Assembly (NCBI GenBank): GCA_944474755.1
Contig: OX104119.1
Span: forward strand, 82,402,896 to 82,466,895
Source of the DNA: Limnoperna fortunei
Taxonomy: Eukaryota; Mollusca; Bivalvia; Mytilida; Modiolidae
DNA length: 64,000 nucleotides
Direction: 5' to 3'
The notes under the pieces are model-generated. The model was not told the DNA's origin and searched no databases. It worked only from the letters and a program-made list of their open reading frames with translations. Positions 1 to 10,720 of the stretch are shown here, one piece after another (the stretch's first letter is position 1; each line of letters begins with the position of its first letter). Made by a program: the position numbers and the translations under genes.

Positions 1-606
1 CTTAAAACAAATCTGGTGACCTCTGCACTGTCCCTTTCCGTGGCCGAACTTTTGACATTTAAAGCAGCGCACAGGGTTGGGAATATATGCGCTGACTTTA
101 ATATTTTGGAGACCTATTTTGATTGATTGGGGGACAGTTGGAGAGTTAAAATTTAGAAGAAAGGTGTTCAGTTTAACCTGAACACCTTGTCTGTTGGCAA
201 TAAATCTTTTAACTTTTGTAATACCCTGAGGTTGTAATTCTGTACAGATCTCGTCGTCTGTAAGCTCGGCGAGATCATCGTCGCGATAATGAATAATTCC
301 TTGACTTGAGTTTAATGTTCTATGGGGGGACGCCGAAATTTCTAAATCTATAATTTTTGTAAGTTTTAGCAAGTTCAAGGATTGGTGTTTTTTGTTGCAT
401 TCAATGAGAAGACCACCAGATTTCATCTTGGTGACGTTCTTAACATCTCCTGCACAACCTTTTATCACTTTTTCAATAACAAATGGAGAGATTTTAGTTA
501 TTGGTTTACTAGGATCTTTGCTGGATAATACAATAAATCTTGACCAGAAGTCTTCATCAACCATCTCTTCAAGCGGTAAGTCATTTTTTCTTTTTTTTTG
601 GACCAT
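1..606 (-). CDS. LINE ORF1, N-terminal part (runs off the window edge)
   Basis: An open minus-strand frame of 202 codons starts at an ATG at 604-606 and is still open at base 1. The end seen in the window is a CCHC zinc knuckle (C-x2-C-x4-H-x4-C, around RCFKCQKFGHGKGQC), and the preceding 170 residues have the nucleic-acid-binding ORF1 layout of Jockey/I/Nimb-type LINEs. The protein would coat the LINE RNA in the retrotransposition particle. An alternative upstream ATG at about 629-631 (MATEKQ) is in another frame, separated by a 9-A run; a second copy at 28107-28130 has a 7-A run at the same place, so length changes in this run set which start is in frame. The matching C-terminal half of ORF1 is seen in another copy at 62861-63468. 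Family assignment is by motif only. Confidence 0.8.
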   Translation of the reverse strand, partial: MVQKKRKNDLPLEEMVDEDFWSRFIVLSSKDPSKPITKISPFVIEKVIKGCAGDVKNVTKMKSGGLLIECNKKHQSLNLLKLTKIIDLEISASPHRTLNSSQGIIHYRDDDLAELTDDEICTELQPQGITKVKRFIANRQGVQVKLNTFLLNFNSPTVPQSIKIGLQNIKVSAYIPNPVRCFKCQKFGHGKGQCRGHQICFK

Positions 607-1506
607 TTTTTATTTGTTTTTCAGTAGCCATGATGCGAAAAATGCGGTTCACCACCCTTGTCACCCACCCTCAACGGAGTGCCAACAGGGGCGATGCTTG
701 GTCTCTGCGGATCACCAGCAGAAAGCATCAGGTGTTCCAAGGGTGGTATACTCAAATAGATGAATTTCTTAATGAACGCAAGCTTCGTGCCAGAGTTAAC
801 TGGCGAAACAACCGTTCGAAACTCTATCTACTCGATTGACCCATGAGCCACCGCCTTCTTAACAGCTTGTAACTGAACAACTTTGGGACTGAAATTCACA
901 AGATATGATCAAGTGATAAGAAAAATAAGACAAGCTTGTTAAGGGCTCGGCATGACCAGCCGATTGACCGAACCGGGTCCATCCGGTTTCCCGTCTAGTT
1001 GAAGTCAGGGCCAAAGTGGTGTATTGAAAAACGAAACCCGCTGACCCGCACTAATGGATGCAGCAGAGAGTGATCTCTCAACCACCAGGATCCCTTCCTC
1101 CACTATCACGGGTTGCAACACACGGCAAACATGTCGCCTCTATAAAGCTGAGGAAGCTTTGCCCTTCAGCCACCGCCTTCTTTGCAAATCCTATAAGGAA
1201 GCCGTCTATCATTTCATGGAACAGTTTGAAGGAAAATAATGTAAGAGTAGCTTAAATGATAAGGATTCACAAAGGGCAAGACGTGACATGCCGATTCATC
1301 GAAGTCGGGGTTAACTCGATTTCCCGTCTAGAAAAAGTAAAAGTTCAGTAAGTTATCGGGACCGTTTACCCGGCTTACTGAAATCCCGTCCTGTAATCGA
1401 CACGGGTCGCAACACACGGCAAGTGTTGCCTCTGTTAGCAGACTCTTACTGCAGGCTGAGGAAGCCGTGGGCCTATTCTCCTGTGCCCCGGGTCCCACAC
1501 GGGGTC
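607..1506 (-). other. LINE 5' UTR with a diverged tandem duplication
   Basis: Sequence upstream (minus-strand sense) of the ORF1 start. Its first 320 bases match a second copy at 27857-28110 on the plus strand, which shows that they belong to the LINE. Two related units follow at a spacing of about 300-330 bases: 'gccaccgccttctt' at about 847 and 1170, 'gccgatt' at about 958 and 1290, and 'gcaacacacggcaa' at about 1112 and 1406. The outer end near 1485-1506 (minus sense CCCCGTGTGGGACCCGGG) resembles the head of SINE-like family A. Repeated 5' units are known promoter monomers in some LINEs; that role here is inference. Confidence 0.6.
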
Positions 1507-1591
1507 AGAATACTTTAAAGACGTACAGAAAAGGTTTTGAAAGTTTTAATGAATTTCGAACAACATACATGCCTATAAATTCATGGCCCCT

Positions 1592-2354
1592 CAAGGTGAT
1601 CACATAGTGAACTTTATAGCATTTCTGTCGAGCAGAAATTTATCTTACTCTACAGTTAAGTGCTACTTGTCAGGTATAAGTTTTCATTTACAAATTTCTC
1701 AGGAATGCGGTTCAACAAAATTTTTCATTGTTAAAAAATTCTCGAAGACTTGAGGCGTTTAAAACCTACTAAGGATGTTCGCAGCCCTATAACCTACCCT
1801 CTTCTAATGCGCATTGTGAATTCCTTAGAAGTTCTGTGCAAGAATAGGTATGAATTTTTCTTGTTTTAATCTGCATTCCTTCTCGCATATTTTGCCTTGT
1901 TAAGAGTAGGTGAATTGACACTTTCAAATAAGAATAGTGCAGACAAGATTTTAAATTTCGATGATGCTGTGCTATGTAATTCGGGCACAGTGAAAATTAA
2001 AATCAGGCTGTCAAAAACTGATCAGTTGGGCAAAGGAACTAATTTAGAAATTACTCCCTCAAACGAATCCCTGATATTATATAAATCGTTATCTACGTAC
2101 ATGAAAATGAGGCCAAATATTAAAGGTCCCTTTCTATGTCATTTTGGAGGGAGTTGTATGACAACTTACCAATTTTCACAAATGCTCAAGAAATGCATAC
2201 AGTTTTTAGGCATTGATACATTAACATTTAAATCCCATTCCCTCAGGATTGGGTGTGCAACATATTTACATATGAAAGGAAAAATTCAGAGGAAGAAATT
2301 AAAACAATGGGCAGGTGGAAATCCACTGCTTACAAGTCTTACATAAGAATATAG
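1592..2354 (+). pseudogene. Tyrosine recombinase of a DIRS/Ngaro-type element, decayed
   Basis: Translation in shifting frames gives a phage-integrase-like protein. An N-terminal SAM-like segment (NFIAFLSSRNLSYSTVKCYLSG) is followed by a catalytic domain: first Arg in LLRVGEL, the HSLRIG box (H-x-x-R), and near the end GRWKSTAYKSYIR, which holds the Trp and the nucleophilic Tyr. The longest intact stretch is 1897-2346. A frameshift lies near 1745, an in-frame stop near 1868, and a one-base shift near 2285 puts the last catalytic residues in another frame. Such recombinases integrate DIRS/Ngaro retroelement cDNA. The SGNH hydrolase at 2915-3553 follows directly once the inserted SINE-like copy is removed, so both probably come from one element. 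No reverse transcriptase is visible beside it. Confidence 0.75.
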
Positions 2355-2389
2355 AGATGATTTTAATTAAAAATTATATTTTGGATTTG

Positions 2390-2887
2390 ATTGATTGATT
2401 AATGGTGTTTAACGCCCGAGCAGCAATATTTCAGCTATATTCAGGCGATGAACATGAAATGGATGATAAAATGAACATGAAATGATGATGAATGAAAATG
2501 GGATGTGACACAAGGAAAAATAGGGGTAACGGATAATAGATTGCCACTGGCAAATGGGAGGATGGATAATTTAGCCTCCTGTAGCGGGATCGAAATCCCT
2601 ACTCATAGCGAATACTACAGCAGCGTTCTTTAACGTGCGAGGGACGTGGCATTTTCCCAACACGGTGCACTAATATGGTTTGCGGTCAGGTTTTCCGTAT
2701 TATGGCCTGACAACCCCAGCTTGCCAGGGGTACCCCATTCAACCATCTGGGGCACACATCCCAGTCGGTCTTTAGGCAAACCGACCTGACACGGCGGTCA
2801 GGGTACTGGGCGCTATTTAGTCGCCTTTTACGACAAGCTAGCGCAACTGCGGTCTATTCTTTTAGCCACCCGGATCCCGCACGGGGC
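2390..2887 (-). mobile_element. SINE-like family A, copy 1
   Basis: About 500 bases, minus orientation, with the (TGAT)n-type tail at the left and the 'cggggc' head at the right. It is flanked by a perfect 13-bp target duplication TATTTTGGATTTG at 2377-2389 and 2888-2900. It sits between the recombinase and hydrolase remnants. The same sequence recurs at 8608, 14827, 25649, 39086 and 63469. Confidence 0.9.
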
Positions 2888-2914
2888 TATTTTGGATTTG
2901 TTACATGTACATGA

Positions 2915-3553
2915 AATTACTTATTTTCAAATGAATACAAGGGCAATATAACTGTACTAACAGCAGTACGCCTTTCAGGGTCTCACCATAAAGTGTGGAT
3001 TGTTGGTTCCTCTCTGATTGTTAGAGCACATAAACATGCTAAAAATAACACTGGTGGAGCTGACCTGGGTCTTCAAAGCTTTGGAGTTGCCATCAGATGG
3101 GCAGGAAAAAATGGAATGACTTGGGAGGAGCTGTACAAATCGGTTCATGATATTTTTCTTGAAGAGGGACCACCTCAAATGTTAATTATACATTGTGGTG
3201 CAAATAATATTGGTACAATGTCAGTTAGAAAACTGAGGAATTTTATGAAATTTACAATCTCCCAAATTGTTAAACTAATGCCTTGCACACTAATTGTATG
3301 GAGTGAAATGTTGCCCCGATTATCCTGGAGATATATGGTGTCTAATTTTGCTGCAGAGAATGCAAGAATCAGGATTAATAGTTGCATAGCAACCTTTGTA
3401 ATTAGTCAAAAAAAGGGGGGCTGTATAAGATATCCTGATATAAAACAAGAAACCACAAAGCTTTTTTCTGATGGTGTACATTTGTCAGAATTAGGTAATT
3501 CACTGTTTGTCAATACAATTCAAGGAGGAATTTACACTTTTATTTCCTCTTAA
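2915..3553 (+). CDS. SGNH/GDSL-type hydrolase of a YR retroelement
   Basis: An open frame of about 212 codons without a clear ATG; 2993 is GTG, so the true protein probably continues from upstream element sequence. SGNH blocks are in order: VWIVGSS (catalytic Ser), IIHCGANNIG (block III Asn) and DGVHLSELGN (block V Asp and His). All four family residues are therefore present. SGNH hydrolase domains are known in Ngaro-type tyrosine-recombinase retrotransposons and in some CR1 LINEs; their role is unclear, with esterase activity presumed. Here it lies just downstream of a decayed tyrosine recombinase but is itself unbroken for its whole catalytic core, which is unusual for such a damaged neighbourhood. 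Another possibility is a domesticated host esterase. Confidence 0.7.
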   Translation, partial: NYLFSNEYKGNITVLTAVRLSGSHHKVWIVGSSLIVRAHKHAKNNTGGADLGLQSFGVAIRWAGKNGMTWEELYKSVHDIFLEEGPPQMLIIHCGANNIGTMSVRKLRNFMKFTISQIVKLMPCTLIVWSEMLPRLSWRYMVSNFAAENARIRINSCIATFVISQKKGGCIRYPDIKQETTKLFSDGVHLSELGNSLFVNTIQGGIYTFISS

Positions 3554-4531
3554 GCTTACATCCATAATCTATAGGTAAAACTGATTTAAGAATTGACCAT
3601 TTAACGCCATAAACTATATTTTCACGCATAAAATAGACTGATGGGCTTGTCTGTTGTTGTACTAGTATACATTTTGTTTGGTCATGGCTTTGTAATGTGG
3701 GTAGCAAAATTGGCTGCTGTGATGGCAGATGGATTGATGCAATCCATATGGCTGAATTTTGCGAATGAGGCTAGTCTTGCAGATTACCGTTTTATCCCGG
3801 GATCTGTAAGGTTTTATCTAGCTTTCATGAATATTAATTATCAGCATATTCGGAAGATTGTTTATAGACTTTTAATTCATTGAAATATTTGACTTTAATT
3901 ATTTTATTGAACATAATTCTTGCAGAATGAACATTTCATTGTTTAATGTTGTCTTATTGTTTATTGCACTTGAATTGATTGTATGGTGAGCCATTTAGTC
4001 CTATTGAAAGGTCGGCCACCACATTTGATCGTTTAAATATTAAAGCCATGACCATTTAATGCCAATATGTGTTCTTGTTATCTTTGATGTATCGAAATAA
4101 CTAAGATATCGCTTTCTGGATGTTGAGCATCAATCAATTACTCAATCTATAATTATTTTCGACTAGTAAACTCACTTGATCACACAATTTTTTTAAGCCC
4201 GTTAGATACGATATACAACCGTCGGCAATTTTGACCACGTTCAAGGTAGGAGGCTTTTTTTATATTCTTCTATCAATCATTTTGGAATGATAAAAGGTTG
4301 TATTTGACGATTTAATGTTGTTCCTTTTATAAAGCATAGAATTCAGACTTAGCATACAATAATCACTGCTACGGAGTACGTTATTAAAAAAAATATTTTG
4401 ACATTTTTTACTGGTATTATTACCTTTCTGAAATGATAATTTAAAGAAGAAATCGCATATATATGAAAAATTACATATACAATTTAAATATCTCATATGT
4501 GTTACAATAAAAAAGAGTGTACATATTTGTA
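3554..4531. other. Region without recognised genes
   Basis: AT-rich sequence. An 80-codon open frame at 3641-3883 has no recognisable family. Similar short phrases 'gaccatttaacgcca' near 3595 and 'gaccatttaatgcca' near 4048 could be remnants of element termini, but nothing more supports this. Confidence 0.4.
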
Positions 4532-4795
4532 CATTGATTGAATATTTGCTTTACGTCCAGTGAGCAGTCAACTATCAACGAAAATGGGGATGGATCACAA
4601 TTATGACTGCAAATGGAAAAGTGTGACGTTTTAGTAAGGGGCGGATAATTTAGCCTTTCGTCGAGGCTGCGATGAGCTTAATCTTTTTCGAAATCTACAA
4701 AAGAGGTTTTCATCGAACAATGAACGTAGCCAGGCTTTCCGTATTATGACAACCTGACAACCCCAAAGAAAGGACGCGCTTGGCTGTTCTTTGAT
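4532..4795 (-). mobile_element. SINE-like family B, copy 1 (degenerate)
   Basis: Retains the family B phrases 'tttacgtccag(t)gagcag', 'ctttttcgaaatctacaaaag' and 'caggctttccgtattatga' in minus orientation. It is more diverged than the other B copies and is missing pieces of the head. Confidence 0.7.
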
Positions 4796-5189
4796 CTCTC
4801 CCTTCCTTTAAATCCATTTAAAGAACTTTTCAGGCCAAAAGAGTGATGTTTATGTTATTTGGAGTTTAGTGTCAATAACAAATGTGTTTGAAGTACCATT
4901 ATTTATAACGAATCTGATGACCGTTAATGACTACATAGCATTTTTCCTTAATGAATATCCCGGCTTCAATGTTCACAATACAATTTTTTGTTCTCATCAT
5001 ATATTTTTCTTCGGTTTGTTTTGGGTTTTTTTAGCTTTCTTAAATGTTTGAAAACTATTTATTTAAGAAATTTTCGTATATAAATAAATATTTGGGATTG
5101 TGAATGAGTATTTGACACAACATACTTACTGGATTGAATTAAAATATGTGAAGATTTAAAAAAAGAATATCCAGTTTATGTTCATTAAT

Positions 5190-5480
5190 AAATCACTGAT
5201 TACGTCCATCACAATGTACAAATAAAAAACTATCACCCCTTTTCACAACTCTGATTTTTGTACAACAACCCAGATGCGTCCAATGACAACATTCATCACA
5301 TCTCACCCACTTAGTAATTATCATGGACACACTCTTTCGTACTTTCTCAGGAACATACCACAAGCAAAACACAGCTCACTATGATCTATACGAATATCCT
5401 CATCTGATCCAAAAAAATCTTCACTGTCACTAACATACTTATAACTACATCCAGTCTTTGAAGATTGTTTTATGATTCCT
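5190..5480 (-). pseudogene. PHD-like zinc-finger fragment, probably a transposase C-terminus
   Basis: On the minus strand an acidic and Lys-rich stretch (SDSEDFFGSDEDIRIDHSEL) leads into CFACGMF. After a frameshift near 5322 it continues as KWVRCDECCHWTHLGCC and, further on, H-C. Together this gives the C-x2-C...C-x2-C...W-x-H-x3-C spacing of a PHD-like finger. Such fingers are common at the C-terminus of pogo/Tigger-type DDE transposases in invertebrates, which is the likeliest source, but no DDE domain is visible nearby. A LINE inserted at 5670 may have cut the original gene. Confidence 0.4.
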
Positions 5481-5669
5481 AGCTTTCCCTCTGATCTGCG
5501 TTTTTTACCTTCACTACCTTCTTTGTCTGACTTACTAACATTAGTTTTTCTCCCTTTCTGCTTACCAACATTTTCTCTTTCTCCGCTACATCCTTTTCAG
5601 TCACTGCTCTCCCACTCACGACCTTACAGTGTGTTCCTCTTTTTTGTCACCTCCCTTTTAACCACTCTT

Positions 5670-6729
5670 TTTTTTTAATTTAATTTTTTTTTTCCAACAA
5701 CAAATACATAAATCTACATATGAATATCACAATAATAATGAATAATTATACAATTGTAGTAACTTTAAGTGATATGTATACAAAAATAAAACAGTTGCTG
5801 AATTTTTTATAAGAGTTTTAAGAAAGGTAGGTATAGAAGAAGTGAAAAGAAGAGAAATGGGAGAAAGAAGTATCTTTATTTCAAGTGAAAAACTGAAATT
5901 TTGCCATTCCTGCTTAAGTATATTTATATAAAATATAATATACAGTATTGTAAGTTATGAATGATATATTTTGTACATTCATCATATATGTATACATAAT
6001 AAAGTCTTAATTTAATAAAATATGATATGCATTCCATAATTTATTAAACTTAGTCATTTTTTTTGTTTTTAACAAACATCATCTTTTCAATCAAGTACAT
6101 GTGTTTAAGCTTTTCTTTTAATGATTGCAGGCTTAATCTACCTTTACAACACCTAGTATTATATATGTATTGTTTTATGTTGAGCAGTATAATATTTTCA
6201 GCATTTCCATAATAAATATTACTTATATTACCAAACAGAAAGTTTTGGCAGATGAATGATATACTTATACCATTTGAGAGAAACCAATTTTCAGTATCTG
6301 TAATAAATGATTGTACATGTTCACACTCCCAGAATAAATGTTCAATAGTTTCAATATTTGTTTGGCAAAATGTACACTTTGGATCATCAGTAATTCTGAT
6401 TTTACAGAGAAATTTATTTGTTGCAACGATTCTATGATTGATTCTATACTGAAGCCACTGTAATTTGGTGTTTTTGGTGACTACAAATGGTAACTTAAAG
6501 AATTTATTCCAATTTTGTTCATTGGTATGAAAGATATCACACCATTTAGTTTTACCATTCGGAATACTTTGATTTCTGTTTAGAATGGAGTACATATCTT
6601 TAGATCCCTTGGTATTTTTCAGGAACACTTGAATGACTGATGGGATGAAAGGCGAGTTCAAATTATAATTTTCTTTTATAAACATTTTTGCTGCTTCTGT
6701 TAAAGCTGCAATAATGCTATTATACTTCA
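5670..6729 (-). mobile_element. 5'-truncated L1/Tx1-type LINE with target duplication
   Basis: The insertion is bounded by a perfect 12-bp direct repeat TTAACCACTCTT at 5658-5669 and 6730-6741. It has a T-rich left end (the 3' A-rich tail read on the other strand) and contains only the C-terminal part of ORF2. This is the expected structure of a target-primed, 5'-truncated insertion. Confidence 0.85.
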
Positions 6730-6730
6730 T
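6050..6730 (-). pseudogene. ORF2 C-terminal fragment with zf-RVT-like domain
   Basis: A 226-codon open frame. The segment KLQWLQYRINHRIVATN, then KIRITDDPKCTFCQTNIETIEHLFWECEHV, matches the zf-RVT (C-x2-C...H-x4-C) region that follows the reverse transcriptase in L1/Tx1-like LINEs. The N-terminal endonuclease and RT are missing because the insertion is 5'-truncated; the apparent start ATG lies at the target-duplication boundary and is not a real initiator. It would not encode a working protein on its own. Confidence 0.8.
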
Positions 6731-6741
6731 TAACCACTCTT

Positions 6742-7742
6742 ACTGCACTCAATTTACTCTCAAAGAAATTACTTTCACGCCGCACTTACTCAACAGCAAC
6801 ATACTGATCCTCTCTCTTCTCCCTCACAACATACTCATCACTAGGCTGTATCACACACATATTCTCCAACCCTTCTCCTCTTTCGTTACTTTTACTTTCA
6901 ATCTCTTACATCCACTTCATCATTAACTACTGATGCCCTAAAGACCTCTGCCACAGCAACATGCTTTGCGTCAAAAAAGAAAGTGGAAAGTATGTGCAGG
7001 TAAAACGTGTTAGATGTTGTGTTCTTGTGCCTAGTCTATTACAGGTAAGGATATGTGGGATTTGTATCCATCTACCAGTTTGGGTAATTTTTAAATAATA
7101 TCCATGTTCTCAAGGTGAGATACCAAACTAGCCTCCTTCTCTTGGCACATCTTTATTTATAGCTGTATCATAAGCCTTGATGTTTTCATACAGTATGTAT
7201 AAAAGGATGAACGGTATGATTGCTCAGAAATTCAGTCTGAGTGAGTGGAGAATTTTAATTGAAGTACATTCAATGTGTCACATTTTTAACTGTACTTTGA
7301 TTTTGTCTATATGTCAAATTTTCAACTGTGGAATACTAGTAGATGTATTTATATCAAAACATTTTGCATGTCAGTATCCAAAGAGGAACATGCTTCCTTA
7401 TCTTATCTATGCGTATTGTACAGCCCTGTCTCAAGATTTAATACCTTTGTCCATAGAAGCCTCATTTCATCGTTTCAGGCATGATATGTAACTGTTATTT
7501 AACCAAACAAGCCCAGTCTTCATGTTTTTGTCCACTACCAAAATTTGAAAAAATATTTTTTTACAAATTATTCTGAAAATCATGCTAAAAAAATAAGACT
7601 ATTCAACTTGTGTTATCTTTCTTTGTTCGGGAAAATGCAGTGTCAGTTTATTGCGATTTTCCTAGAAATCAAACTTCATTTTATTTTACTTCACAGCTGG
7701 GCAAAATTTTATTCAAATCGCAAGACGCGTTTTTAAGTTATC
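6742..7742. other. Region without recognised genes
   Basis: Short open frames (for example 7177-7491) show no recognisable domains. The sequence right of the target duplication (6742-6960, minus strand) may continue the interrupted element of 5190-5480, but I could not identify it. Confidence 0.35.
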
Positions 7743-7825
7743 ATCCAGAAACCATCGGTGGAAAGACGGACGTAAAAGTAGGCTACCTACTGTTACGTCC
7801 GTCTTTCCACCGATGGTTTCTGGAT
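7743..7825. repeat. Perfect 33-bp inverted repeat (hairpin)
   Basis: Bases 7743-7775 and 7793-7825 are exact reverse complements (arm starts ATCCAGAAACCATCGG). After one mismatch the loop continues as AGTAGG-CTA-CCTACT, so the foldback is nearly complete. It could be a small foldback/MITE element or a hairpin RNA source. Confidence 0.9.
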
Positions 7826-8607
7826 ATCTCGCGGGTAATAAAACCATGAGGGTATTAACTGGGTTGTAAAGTAATTTTGTCACGAGTCACTCAATACAAG
7901 TATCTTTTTTTAACTTTCCAAAATCAAAAAATTGGTTGCTAAATTGTTTTTTTGTGCGTGTGTGTGTTTAACATCTTGTTTTATTCAATAGCAACATTTA
8001 CATTGGGCAGTTTATTTTTTTGGAATGAGGACCTTAAAGTCGAAGGAAAAAACTGCCAACCTTGATTGCTGTTGAAACTTGTACTACAACTAAGTAGAAT
8101 ATTTTACGGTTAATTTTAATTACTCAGCAACTAGACTGTATATTTTATTGTTTAGTGATGCAAGTAACAAGTGGTCAAACAAGTCAAAAACTGTATAAAA
8201 AAACGTTACTGTGTCTTTCCGATGGCTGTTTGCCTGACAAAATGATAAACTGCTACCGCGTTTGGTCAAGTCCTTCTGCAGATCTCAGATTACACTTTTT
8301 GAAATGAACAATTACTTTCCACAGTTAGTCGGCGTTTTGAAATGCGGCTAAATTTTCATTTTGATACAGCGATTTTCCATACTAAATTGTGACCTTGTTT
8401 TGAACGGAATCGTACGTTAGGAAAATTTCATTGTTGTCTATTCGAAATCCTTCGGGTAATGTCGCCTGCGGTTTGTCGGAATATCATTGTACGTTACGAA
8501 AGCAGTCGAACATTTGTAGACAACATTAGACCGCTTTAGAAACAAAAATGGCCTACTTAGAAATTCGATCTTTCAAAATGACAATTCAGCCGCATTTCAA
8601 GACGCCG
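7826..8607. other. Region without recognised genes
   Basis: Non-coding by inspection. A short G/T run lies near 7950. Phrases such as 'ggcggctaaatttt' near 8340 resemble family B vocabulary, but too weakly to call. Confidence 0.3.
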
Positions 8608-9124
8608 GCCCCGTGCGGTATCCGGGTGGCTAAAAAAATAGACCGCAGTCGCGCTAGCTTGTCGTAAAAGGAGACTAAATAGCGCCCATAACCCTGACCG
8701 GCGTGTCAGGTCGGTTTGCCTAAAGACCGACTGGGATGTGTGCCCCAGGTGGTTGAATGAGGTACCAATTGGCAAGCTGGGGTTGTCAGGCCATAATACG
8801 GAAAACCTGACCGCAAACCATATTAGTGCACCGTGTTGGGAAAAATGCCACGTTCCTCGCACGTTAAAGAACGCTGCTGTAGTATTCGCTATGAGTAGGG
8901 ATTTCGATCCCGCTACAGGAGGCTAAATTGCCCGACCCTATCCATCCTCCAATTTGCCAGTGGCAATCTAAAATCCGGTACTCCTATTTTTCCTTGTGTC
9001 CCATCCCATTTTCATTCATCATTTCATGTTTATTTTATCATCCATTTCATGTTAATCGCCTGAATATAGCTGAAATATTGCTGCTCGGGCGTTAAACACC
9101 ATTAATCAATCAATCAATCAATCA
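8608..9124 (+). mobile_element. SINE-like family A, copy 2
   Basis: Complete copy in plus orientation, from the head 'gccccgtgcgg' to the tail 'ttaatcaatcaatcaatc'. No clear target duplication was seen. Short open frames inside (8557-8862 minus, 8738-8926 plus) recur in every A copy and are not genes. Confidence 0.9.
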
Positions 9125-9812
9125 TAATCCTTTTGTATGAATGTCAGATGAAAAGGAAAATCATCAATACATTTAATTCAATTAAATTAATGTTCTAAGA
9201 TAATTTAAACTCAAATAACGTATGCTGAAAAAATAACATAATAACTTCTGTTCTTGTCTTTCCACTATTACATACCTAATTTGGTCCTTACGTATTTTGT
9301 TTTATTTAAGTAAAAAGTCAGGGTTTCTATAACAGGAATTTTTTTTTCCTTTTTCCCATATGATGTGATGCTAGAATTTTTCATTAAAATATGTTTGAGT
9401 AAAGATTGTATATTTCAAGTTTAAATCAAGAATGCACAGGTCAAGAACTTGATGGTCAGTGAACTTAGTGGACTGTTAAAGTAAATAGCTAGGTAATCAT
9501 ATGTTATGTAATTTTTAAGTTTAACATGTTTAAATGACCAGAAGTCTCACGGTCAATTATTTACTCGTATGTAATTTTTATTTGTTTAGCAGTGAAAAGT
9601 TGGATAAGATGTTTGACCAAGTTGTAGAATATTAGCGATACACAAATGTGTATCCAACAACAAAATCTTAAGGTCTTTTGAAGGGAAATTAGTTATATTA
9701 TATAGGACATTTCTGTAATTGATTTAGATTCAAACTGTACTGATCCTCACGCTTGTACTATAGAAACGAGGTACATTTTTCCTATAAAAATGACGTAAAC
9801 CGATTGCCGAAC
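9125..9812. other. Region without recognised genes
   Basis: AT-rich non-coding sequence, nothing recognised. Confidence 0.35.
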
Positions 9813-9870
9813 ACTTTGGTGTTACGGTATTAAAGTGTTCAAGAACAACCTCGTTCTCTTTATACAGGTT
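9813..9870 (+). repeat. 58-bp direct repeat, copy 1
   Basis: The phrase beginning actttggtgttacggtat and ending 'tatacaggtt' occurs here and at 10148-10205. In this copy the bases GAACACTTT ... AAAGTGTTC also form a 9-bp inverted pair. Confidence 0.85.
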
Positions 9871-10147
9871 AGTGATTTATCTTTTCAAGCTAAATTAAAG
9901 TCGTTAGAAATTTAACGCATTGTGTTGAAGAATAAAGATTTTGCTTTTTCTTTTAATCAGAGTTTATATTGGAAATGTTCATAGCTTGCCTAGTCAGTTC
10001 ATAAGTAAAATTAAAGATACATAATGTCGTTAATACGGTCTACAGCGGTTTAACGATGTGTCAATATTTAATGTATTAATTATTTATTGTTAAAAATTAG
10101 CATTGCTTTGTTTATGTAAAATTAATTAATGATAATTGTTATATTAT

Positions 10148-10205
10148 ACTTTGGTGTTACGGTATTAAAGTGTTCAAGAACAACCTCGTTCTCTTTATAC
10201 AGGTT
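10148..10205 (+). repeat. 58-bp direct repeat, copy 2
   Basis: An apparently exact second copy of 9813-9870, 335 bases downstream. Origin unknown: duplicated exon, solo terminal repeats of a small element, or a local duplication. Confidence 0.85.
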
Positions 10206-10327
10206 TAATCTTTGCTAGTTCCTCCCACCCAAAGCTGATCAGCAAGATTATCAGTTCCGCAGAGCTGATAACCGGTGGAGCCAACACTAACATATTAAAC
10301 GTGAACCAGAACCACGTTTTACTACAA

Positions 10328-10378
10328 AGTTCACTACAACTTTCCATTACAACATTTCATTACAACTTTGCATTACAT
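10328..10378. repeat. Short degenerate tandem repeat
   Basis: About four units of 12-13 bases built on 'ttncattacaactt'. Confidence 0.6.
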
Positions 10379-10720
10379 ATGAAATCGATAAAAATCTCTA
10401 CTCTATCTTAAATTCAATGTGAGAAAGGTTTAACCTGCATGAAAAAAAAGCATAAATAAATGCAAAACCATTTTAAAATAACATGTACAATATGGTTTAG
10501 CACTTTGCAATGTATATATACCTGTATACAACATAAAAAAAATATTTAATATTTGTATGTCTTCAAAATTTCCGCGTTCGAAGTTTTTTACCAAGTTTAT
10601 CTGTTCATTTTTTTCCCTTTAAAAAACCAGATTCTGTAACTATATTATTGTACCGGCCTTGTCTATTTACGCTGAAGCGCAACAACCTCAGTTTACATTG
10701 ATCTTTTACTACAACAGATG

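Noticed and set aside
5472..5678. Leu/Ser-rich 68-codon ORF
   Set aside because: Low complexity pyrimidine-rich DNA opposite a Lys-rich coding remnant.
8557..8862. Open frames inside family A copies (also 15008-15217, 25817-26026, 39034-39294)
   Set aside because: They recur in the same place in each A copy, cross the element in both strands, and have no protein-like domain.
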